Below, one piece after another: positions 58,601 through 64,000 of a DNA stretch of 64,000 nt. The stretch is from Actinocorallia sp. API 0066 (GTDB lineage Bacteria > Actinomycetota > Actinomycetes > Streptosporangiales > Streptosporangiaceae). The position numbers and the translations under genes were made by a program. Each line of letters begins with the position of its first letter. Positions within the stretch are counted from its first letter, which is position 1. The stretch lies in the NCBI RefSeq assembly GCF_020991275.1, contig NZ_JAJLQY010000002.1, forward strand, positions 310,001-374,000, given 5' to 3'. The notes below the pieces were generated by a model. That model was given only the letters and a program-made list of their open reading frames with translations, did not search any database and was not told where the DNA came from.

Positions 58601-58943
58601 GGCGACGTGCGCCCGCTCACAGCGATGCGTGCGCGCTCACAGCGATGCGCGCCCGATCAGCGCGACGTGCGCCTGCCTACCGCGACGTGTACCCGCTCAC
58701 CGCGATGCGTGCGCGCTCACCGCGACGTACGCCCGCTCACCGCGACGTACGCCCGCTCACCGCGACGTACGCCCGCTCACCCCCCAATAACCCCCACCCC
58801 CACCCCAACGCGCACCCGCCCACCGCGATGCGTGCCCGCTTACCGCGACGTGCGCCCGCTCACGGCGACGTGTGCGCGCTCACCGCGATGCGTGCTCGCC
58901 TACCGCAACGCGTGTTTGCCTACCGTGACGCGTGCGTGTCTGT
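58601..58943. repeat. 20-bp tandem repeat array (15 units in two blocks)
   Basis: Block 1 (58601-58780) has nine units and block 2 (58824-58943) six. The consensus is close to CGCGACGTGCGCCCGCTCAC, with two subtypes, GCGACGTR and GCGATGCG. Units 7-9 (58721-58780) are identical. The 43-bp interruption (58781-58823) starts CCCCCAATAACCCCC and ends CGCCCAC, like the 54 bp before block 1 (58547-58600), which include the stop of the upstream gene. So leader plus array was duplicated as a larger block. The unit length is not a multiple of three and the array is not coding. Confidence 0.92.
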
Positions 58944-59053
58944 GCGACGCGGTTGCGGGCGCGTCTGAGCGCGGCGGTCGTTCGTGGGGCGGGGCAGGGG
59001 CTTGTGGTGCGTGATCGGTGGTGGTGGTGTTCGGGGGTGGTGGTGGCCGGGGG

Positions 59054-59695
59054 TTAGAGGTCTTCTTCGGGGGTGGTGAGGGATTCTCGGCGGAGGAGGA
59101 GGCCCTCGGCTCGGAACTGGACGTCGGAGCCGAAGGAGCGGGTGACGATGCGGCCGCTGGCGGCGGTGGTGAGGCGGGCCCAGCGGGCGAGGAGGGTGCG
59201 GGTCAGGGGGACGGCGACGTGGACCAGGCCGTCGGGGGTGGTGCGGCCGTAGCGGTCGGCCAGGCGGCCCAGGAGGACGCCGAGGCGCTGCCGGGCCTGG
59301 TGGGCGGTGAGCAGCGCGTACTCGTCGCGGAAGCGCGCGGTGATGGAACGGGCGAGCGCCCGGTAGATCTCCGGGTGGTCCTCGGCGAGCGCGGCGAAGG
59401 CGTCGCGCGAGACGGCGGTGGCGCGCACGTCGGTGAGCGCGGTGACGTGGCACAGGTGCGGGCGGTCGCCGGTGAACTCCACGTCGCCCAGGAGCGCGCC
59501 GGGGCCCATGAGGTCGAGGATCTGCTCGGCGCCATCGCGGGGCGCCCACAGCTTGACCCAGCCGGAGTCGATCACGTGGACGGCGTCCAGGGCCGTCCCG
59601 GCGCGCGCGAGATCCTGCCCGCGGCGGTGGTAGACGCTCGTTCCCACGCGGTGCAGATCGTCTCTCGCCGCGTCCGACAGCAGTGCCATGAACAT
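59054..59695 (-). CDS. Crp/Fnr-family transcriptional regulator
   Basis: A 213-residue protein. The cyclic-nucleotide-binding barrel spans residues ~12-120: VYHRRGQDLARAGTALDAVHVIDSGWVKLW and GPGALLGDVEFTGDRPHLCHVTALTDVRATAVSRDAF. A long dimer helix follows (SITARFRDEYALLTAHQ), then a C-terminal domain with TRTLLARWARLTTAASGRIVTRSF in the winged-helix position. The sequence LxxRLGVLLxxLxxxYG before it is Crp-typical. The phosphate cassette RxA of true cAMP binders is not clear. ATG 59695 is selected for the GGAGG 9 nt upstream; an in-frame ATG exists at 59728. Confidence 0.88.
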   Translation of the reverse strand: MFMALLSDAARDDLHRVGTSVYHRRGQDLARAGTALDAVHVIDSGWVKLWAPRDGAEQILDLMGPGALLGDVEFTGDRPHLCHVTALTDVRATAVSRDAFAALAEDHPEIYRALARSITARFRDEYALLTAHQARQRLGVLLGRLADRYGRTTPDGLVHVAVPLTRTLLARWARLTTAASGRIVTRSFGSDVQFRAEGLLLRRESLTTPEEDL

Positions 59696-59771
59696 GGGGG
59701 TGCGCCTCCAGGGGGGTGTCCGGCTCATCCAATGGCGGGCGAGATGTACCCGCTCGGGAGGTCCGGGACTC

Positions 59772-60809
59772 TCAGGATGTGAAGCGCGCGGTGAACTCCC
59801 CGGCGAGCCGCTCGATCGCCTCCCTCCCCTCCAGGACGGAGACCCAGGAGGCGGGGAACGCGGAGACCCCGTGGACGGCGCCCAGAAGGTTCCCGGTGAT
59901 GGCCCCCGTCGAGTCACTGTCGCCCGAGTGGTTGACGGCCAGGAGCAGCGCCGCCTCCGGATCGTCCTCGTGGACGAGCGCGCAGTAGACGGACATCGCA
60001 AGGGCCTCCTCGGCGATCCACCCTTCACCGAGCCCTTCCAGCAGCTCCGCGGATGGGCTTCCCTTGCTCGCTTCGGCTACCGCCCGCGTAAGCGCCTGAT
60101 GCGTCTCCTCTCCGCCGGGCGTCTCCAGGAGGACGAGTGCGCGTCGCACGGCTTCGGCGACGTCGAGGCCGTCGAGCAGGCCGCGGACGATCGCGGCGAG
60201 CGCGCCGGCCGCCAGATGCCCGGTCGGGTGCCCGTGTGTCTGCGCCCCGCACTCGGCGGCGAGCGTGAAGGCGCGCGCGGCGTCCCAGGCGGGCACCAGC
60301 CCGAACGGCGCCGCCCGCATGACGGCCCCGCACCCCTTCGAGTCCGGATTGGCGGGCAGCTCCCGCGTCCCCCGGCGCCCCGACCGCAGGCCGGACAGGC
60401 AGGCGTTCCCCGGCGCCCGCTGCGCATAGAGCCACCCTTGCAACGCGAGCCCGCCGTCGATCTCGACGCTCCCCGCCCCCGGCAGCGCCGCCACACCGAC
60501 CACGGGTGCGTGGAGCACCTGCGTCGCGTACCACCGCCGATGCGCCCGGAACACCTCCTCCACCACATCCCCGTCCGCACCCGCCCGCACCAGCCCCTCC
60601 AGCGCGAACAACGCCATCTGCGTGTCGTCCGTGATAGCCGCCCCGTCCACCCCATAAGCCCCTACCGGCCCTCGAACCCCACTTGGGCCATAAACCTCCC
60701 GAATCCGCCGCAGCGACAGGAACTCCACCGCCGCCCCGACCGCGTCCCCCACCGCTCCGCCCACCACACACCCGACAACCCGCCGCCGATACCCCAGAAG
60801 ATCCACCAT
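59772..60809 (-). CDS. ADP-ribosylglycohydrolase family protein
   Basis: A 345-residue DraG/ARH-like hydrolase. It starts GCVVGGAVGDAVGAAVEFL (conserved GxxxGDAxG), has the metal site AITDDTQM (D61, D62) and the C-terminal NHSGDSDSTGAITGNLLGA, the hallmark DxDSxG metal-binding segment. NPDSKGCGAVMRAAPFGL is also family-typical. It removes ADP-ribose from modified proteins or nucleic acids, using two Mg or Mn ions. ATG 60809 is chosen as it begins the conserved core; the frame is open to 60863. Coding strand is very G-rich at the 5' end. Confidence 0.93.
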   Translation of the reverse strand: MVDLLGYRRRVVGCVVGGAVGDAVGAAVEFLSLRRIREVYGPSGVRGPVGAYGVDGAAITDDTQMALFALEGLVRAGADGDVVEEVFRAHRRWYATQVLHAPVVGVAALPGAGSVEIDGGLALQGWLYAQRAPGNACLSGLRSGRRGTRELPANPDSKGCGAVMRAAPFGLVPAWDAARAFTLAAECGAQTHGHPTGHLAAGALAAIVRGLLDGLDVAEAVRRALVLLETPGGEETHQALTRAVAEASKGSPSAELLEGLGEGWIAEEALAMSVYCALVHEDDPEAALLLAVNHSGDSDSTGAITGNLLGAVHGVSAFPASWVSVLEGREAIERLAGEFTARFTS

Positions 60810-61185
60810 CCCCCGATCGTAACCACCCACCCCGACAAAACCCGCCCCCCAATCCACAACCACCCGACCGCAAAACCCCCTCCGCCACTCTCGAACCTTC
60901 GGGGCGGCTCAAATCGACCGCAAAAGGAGCTGTCCGGAATCAGCGGGGCACATCAAACGCGCCCGTGCGCGGTCGGGTCGGGCTGCGATCGTGCGGGGGA
61001 AGCCAAGGGTGCGGTGGGAGCGGCGGGCCCGTGAAGTGGGGATGTGCTCGGGGTGAGTGAGGGTGGCCTGGGTGGTGTGTTGGGTCAGGAGGCGAGTGCG
61101 GGTGTGGGTTGGCGCCGGGGAAATTGGGGTGCGGCGGGGAGGGGTGGTGGGGCAGGGTGGGCGGGGACGACGGGAGGGGGTCGGG
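60810..61185. other. Divergent intergenic region, strongly strand-asymmetric
   Basis: 376 bp between ADP-ribosylglycohydrolase and amidase genes. The left part is C/A-rich and the right part (from ~61030) extremely G-rich on the plus strand (GGGGTGGTGGGGCAGGG), which mirrors the two divergent 5' ends. Several G-tracts could form quadruplexes. No gene is seen; an open frame from 61057 into the amidase has no start support. Confidence 0.45.
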
Positions 61186-62409
61186 GTGGAGGTTGAGGAG
61201 TATCTGGGGTTGAGCGGGGTGGAGATCGGGGGGTTGGTTCGGGGGCGGGTGGTTTCGGTGGAAGAGGTGGTGGGGGCGGCGTTGCGGGTGTTGGGGGAGC
61301 GGGATCCGAGGGTGTTGGCGTTTGTTGAGGTGTGGGGGGATGCGGTGGGGCGGGGTGGGGAGGTGCCTTCGGGGGTTCTCGCGGGGGTGCCGATCGGGGT
61401 GAAGGCGGTGGAGGGGTTGGGGGCGGAGCAGACTCGGCGGATGGTGGCGGCGGGGTGTGTGCCGATCGGGTTGACGTCGGTGCCGGGCAAGGGGACCTCG
61501 TGGCAGACGTGGGGGTGGACGGCGAACGGGGCGACGCGGAACCCGTGGTGTGCGGAGGTGACGGCGGGCGGGTCATCGGCCGGGTCGGCGGCGGCCGTCG
61601 CGGCGGGGATCGTGCCGCTGGCGACCGGGAGCGACGGCGCCGGGTCGGTGCGCATCCCGGCGGCGTGGTGCGGTGTCGTCGGGCTGAAGCTCACCACGGG
61701 CAGGCTCGCGCCGCGCGACCGGGCGGGGCTCACCGCGCCCGGCCCGATCGCCAGGACCGTCGCCGACGTCGCGGCCGCATTCGACGCGCTCGCGGACACC
61801 CGCACCGCCCTCGACCCCTTCCCGCGCCGCCTGCGCGCCGGATGGTCCACCACCCTCGGCTTCGCCCACTGCGACCCGGAGGTGGCCGCCGTCGCCCGCG
61901 CCGCCGCCGAAGCCCTCTCCGACACCCTCGACCTGCACCCCACCCCACTGCGCCTCACCGACCCCGCCTCCACCTGGACCGCCCTACGCTCCCGACCCTC
62001 CGCCGCCCCGGCCCCTCCGCCGGTGCCGCCCGCGAGTCCGGCTGTCAGGGCCGACGGGCAAGCGACCCCGGAACAAGGTGCCGCCTCCCCGCACCCCTCC
62101 GCCGCCCCGGTGCGGGGCGTCAATGACGGGCGGCTCGCGGACTTCTTCCGGGCCGCCGACGTGCTGGTGACGCCGACGGTGCCGTATCCACCACACGGGC
62201 ACGATGGGCCGGGCGAGCGGATGAATGTGGCTCTGACGTGGGCGTTCAATCTGAGCGGGCATCCGGCGATCACTGTTCCGGCGGGGTTCACCGCGGACGG
62301 CCTTCCGGTCGGGCTCCAGCTGGTCGCGCGGCACGGGGAGGAGGCGACGCTGCTTCGCGTCGCGGCGGATGCCGAGCGGCGGCTGCCCTGGCCGTTCTGG
62401 CGGCCCTGA
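61186..62409 (+). CDS. Amidase signature family protein
   Basis: A ~407-residue amidase. The catalytic Lys lies in [13 protein letters not shown] and the Ser-cisSer-Ser region in [44 protein letters not shown], so the triad is intact. A low-complexity Pro/Ala-rich insertion ([16 protein letters not shown], ~residues 265-310) interrupts the domain. The end ([30 protein letters not shown]) is standard. GTG 61186 is chosen because GGGAGG sits ~8 nt upstream. The substrate is unknown. The 5' third is G-rich in codon use and the middle C-rich. Confidence 0.88.
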   Translation: MEVEEYLGLSGVEIGGLVRGRVVSVEEVVGAALRVLGERDPRVLAFVEVWGDAVGRGGEVPSGVLAGVPIGVKAVEGLGAEQTRRMVAAGCVPIGLTSVPGKGTSWQTWGWTANGATRNPWCAEVTAGGSSAGSAAAVAAGIVPLATGSDGAGSVRIPAAWCGVVGLKLTTGRLAPRDRAGLTAPGPIARTVADVAAAFDALADTRTALDPFPRRLRAGWSTTLGFAHCDPEVAAVARAAAEALSDTLDLHPTPLRLTDPASTWTALRSRPSAAPAPPPVPPASPAVRADGQATPEQGAASPHPSAAPVRGVNDGRLADFFRAADVLVTPTVPYPPHGHDGPGERMNVALTWAFNLSGHPAITVPAGFTADGLPVGLQLVARHGEEATLLRVAADAERRLPWPFWRP

Positions 62410-62467
62410 GGGGGCGTCCGTTCGGTGCTCCGGACGGGCCCGGCACGGTGCCGTATCGTCTTCCGGC

Positions 62468-64000
62468 GTGACCTCGCTCCTCGGCCGCTGGCGCGGCAAC
62501 CCCTGGGCGATCCTGTTGACGCTGTCGCTCGGCTTCTTCATGACGCTGCTCGACCTGACCATCGTCAACATCGCGATCCCCAACATGCTGTCGCACCTGG
62601 ACGCTTCGTTCGACGAGGTCCTGTGGGTGGTCAACGGCTATGTGCTGATCCTGGCCGTCCTCCTCATCACCTGTGGCCGGTTGGGCGACCTGCGCGGGCA
62701 GCGGCCCATGTTTGTCACCGGCGTGGCCGTCTTCACCGTCGCGTCGCTGCTGTGCGGCGTCTCGCAGGAGGCGTGGCAGCTCATCGCGGCGCGCGTGCTG
62801 CAGGGGCTCGGCGCCGCCCTGCTGATGCCGCAGACGATGGCGCTGATCATCGCGACGTTCCCGGCGGACCGGCGCGGCACCGCGATGGGCATCTGGGGGT
62901 CCGTCGCGGGCCTGGCGACGATCGCGGGCCCGACCGTCGGCGGCCTGCTGGTGAGCGCGCTGGACTGGCGGTGGATCTTTTTTGTCAACGTGCCGATCGG
63001 CGTTGTGGTGCTGGTGCTGGCGTTCGCGGTGATCCCCGACGTGCGGCACACCGCGCGCACCCCGCTGGACTGGACGGGTGTCGCGCTCGCCTCGGTCGGG
63101 CTGTTCTTTTTTGTCTTCGCGCTCACCGAGGGGCAGCGCTATGACTGGAACGCCTGGATCCTGACGTCGTTCGCGGTGTCGGCGGCGGTGCTCGCCGTCT
63201 TCGCGTGGCAGCAGTGGCGACGGCAGGACAACGCGCCGCTTCTGCCGTTCGAGCTGTTCCGTAATCGCAACTTCACGGTGCTCGGCCTTGTCGGCGTCGC
63301 CGTGTCCATCGGCATGATCGGGTTGTTCCTGCCCATCTCCATCTACCTCCAGTCGGTGCTGGGCTACTCGGCGATCCAGGCGGGGCTGGTGCTGGCGCCG
63401 TCGTCGGTCATGTCGATGATCATCGCGCCGTACGCGGGGCGGCTGTCGGACCGGCTCGGCGGCAAGCGCATCCTCATGTTCGGCCTGACGGTCTACGCGA
63501 TCGGCATGGCGTGGCTGATCGTGGTGATCGGCCCGCACAGCCCCTGGACGGTGTTCCTGGGGCCGTTCATCGTGGCGGGCATCGGCATCGGGTGTGTGTT
63601 CGCGCCGATGTCCACCGAGGCGATGCGTTCGGTGTCGCCCGCCCAGGCCGGGGCCGCCTCGGGCGTCAACAACACGCTGCGGCAGCTCGGCTCCGTGCTC
63701 GGCAACGCCACGGCGGGCGCGATCCTGCAGAACCGGATGGCGGTGGCGCTGGCCGACGAGGCGCGCGCCGTCGCGGGGCAGGTGCCCGAGGGCGACCGCG
63801 CGGAGTTCGTCGAGGGCTTCGCGGGCGCGGCGCGCGCCGGTCTTGAGCTGGGCGTGGGCCAGCACAGCGGCCCGGCGGGCGCGCCGCCGGAGGTGCAGCG
63901 CCTGGCGGCGGAGGTGTTCGAGCGCGCGTTCGTGACGGCGGTGAAGCCGACGATGGTGTTCCCGGTGATCGTCGTGCTGGTGGGCGCGCTCGGCTGCCTG
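62468..64000 (+). CDS. MFS drug exporter, DHA2 (EmrB/QacA) family, 3' truncated by window end
   Basis: 511 codons are visible with no stop before the window edge. The start GTG gives [17 protein letters not shown], then helix 1 [20 protein letters not shown], which is the DHA2 motif (LDxTIVNVALP), followed by motif [14 protein letters not shown] and motif C-like [33 protein letters not shown] is also diagnostic. Fourteen helices are expected; thirteen or so are present. Substrates are usually hydrophobic drugs or dyes in exchange for protons. It is 58 nt downstream of the amidase. Confidence 0.94.
   Translation, partial: MTSLLGRWRGNPWAILLTLSLGFFMTLLDLTIVNIAIPNMLSHLDASFDEVLWVVNGYVLILAVLLITCGRLGDLRGQRPMFVTGVAVFTVASLLCGVSQEAWQLIAARVLQGLGAALLMPQTMALIIATFPADRRGTAMGIWGSVAGLATIAGPTVGGLLVSALDWRWIFFVNVPIGVVVLVLAFAVIPDVRHTARTPLDWTGVALASVGLFFFVFALTEGQRYDWNAWILTSFAVSAAVLAVFAWQQWRRQDNAPLLPFELFRNRNFTVLGLVGVAVSIGMIGLFLPISIYLQSVLGYSAIQAGLVLAPSSVMSMIIAPYAGRLSDRLGGKRILMFGLTVYAIGMAWLIVVIGPHSPWTVFLGPFIVAGIGIGCVFAPMSTEAMRSVSPAQAGAASGVNNTLRQLGSVLGNATAGAILQNRMAVALADEARAVAGQVPEGDRAEFVEGFAGAARAGLELGVGQHSGPAGAPPEVQRLAAEVFERAFVTAVKPTMVFPVIVVLVGALGCL

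Noticed and set aside
58601-58943. Possible CRISPR array
   Set aside because: The units are contiguous 20-bp repeats without spacers and no cas genes are nearby; the Cas4-like nuclease is 30 kb away.
58601-59014. Arg/Pro-rich open frames through the tandem repeat array
   Set aside because: The 20-bp unit shifts frame at every repeat and the frames are open only because the repeat lacks stop codons; there is no ribosome binding site or family match.

Overview
This 64 kb window is chromosomal DNA from a very GC-rich actinobacterium. The evidence is strong G/C bias at third codon positions, GTG/TTG starts, ATGA and GTGA gene overlaps, XRE-DUF397 regulator pairs, an F420-type LLM oxidoreductase, PucR and DUF2277 proteins, and a Gly-Cys-Val tRNA cluster. 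An Actinomadura-like member of the Streptosporangiales is my best guess, but no rRNA or other marker in the window fixes the genus. I see no prophage, insertion sequence or CRISPR array. Layout: 1-4.5 kb holds the end of a branched-chain amino acid ABC operon (livM end, livG, livF) and a polar amino acid ABC operon. 4.7-7.9 kb holds polA, divergent from a PaaI-type thioesterase. 8.0-13.3 kb is a MacAB-like export island with two adaptors, one ATPase, one permease, a lipoprotein and two paralogous anchored proteins rich in FPGG repeats. Two transcription units in this island share the same promoter architecture of three 11-bp units plus a 14-bp core. 13.5-21.4 kb carries a CocE-type hydrolase, small secreted and membrane proteins, a PP2C-like phosphatase, a polytopic membrane protein coupled to an acyltransferase, DUF2277 and a coiled-coil membrane protein. 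21.8-24.5 kb has an XRE regulator, a tandemly duplicated DUF397 gene and a ThrE-like exporter. 24.5-29.2 kb is a tightly overlapping minus-strand operon that encodes an SF1 (Upf1/Dna2-like) helicase, an unknown 511-residue protein, a Cas4/RecB-like Fe-S nuclease and an unknown 271-residue protein. This looks like a split Dna2-type helicase-nuclease and is the strongest candidate here for an undescribed system. 29.4-34.9 kb holds a Tat-exported PhoD-like phosphatase, a secreted alpha-amylase with two CBM20 domains, a NUDIX hydrolase and an unknown protein. 35.0-38.0 kb holds a membrane protein with a Swt1-type HEPN domain and a large coiled-coil protein in one operon. 38.2-41.2 kb carries a DivIVA-like protein, an O-methyltransferase, an orphan DUF397 protein and a putative 3-methyladenine glycosylase. 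41.3-48.2 kb is a hydantoin/dihydropyrimidine catabolism operon: beta-ureidopropionase family, dihydropyrimidinase, LLM oxidoreductase and a complete SsuABC/THI5-type importer with two permeases. It ends in a strong terminator. A secreted HNH nuclease and a PucR regulator follow. 50.7-53.6 kb holds a K+ channel and a ClC-type channel gene that converge and overlap, a small membrane peptide coupled to the ClC gene, an S4 protein, a set of hairpins and three tRNA genes. 53.7-64 kb holds a DinB-type protein, an HSL-type esterase, a hydrolase/ANL-ligase fusion with degraded adenylation motifs, a 20-bp tandem repeat array, a Crp-like protein, an ADP-ribosylglycohydrolase, an amidase and the start of a DHA2-type drug exporter that runs off the window.
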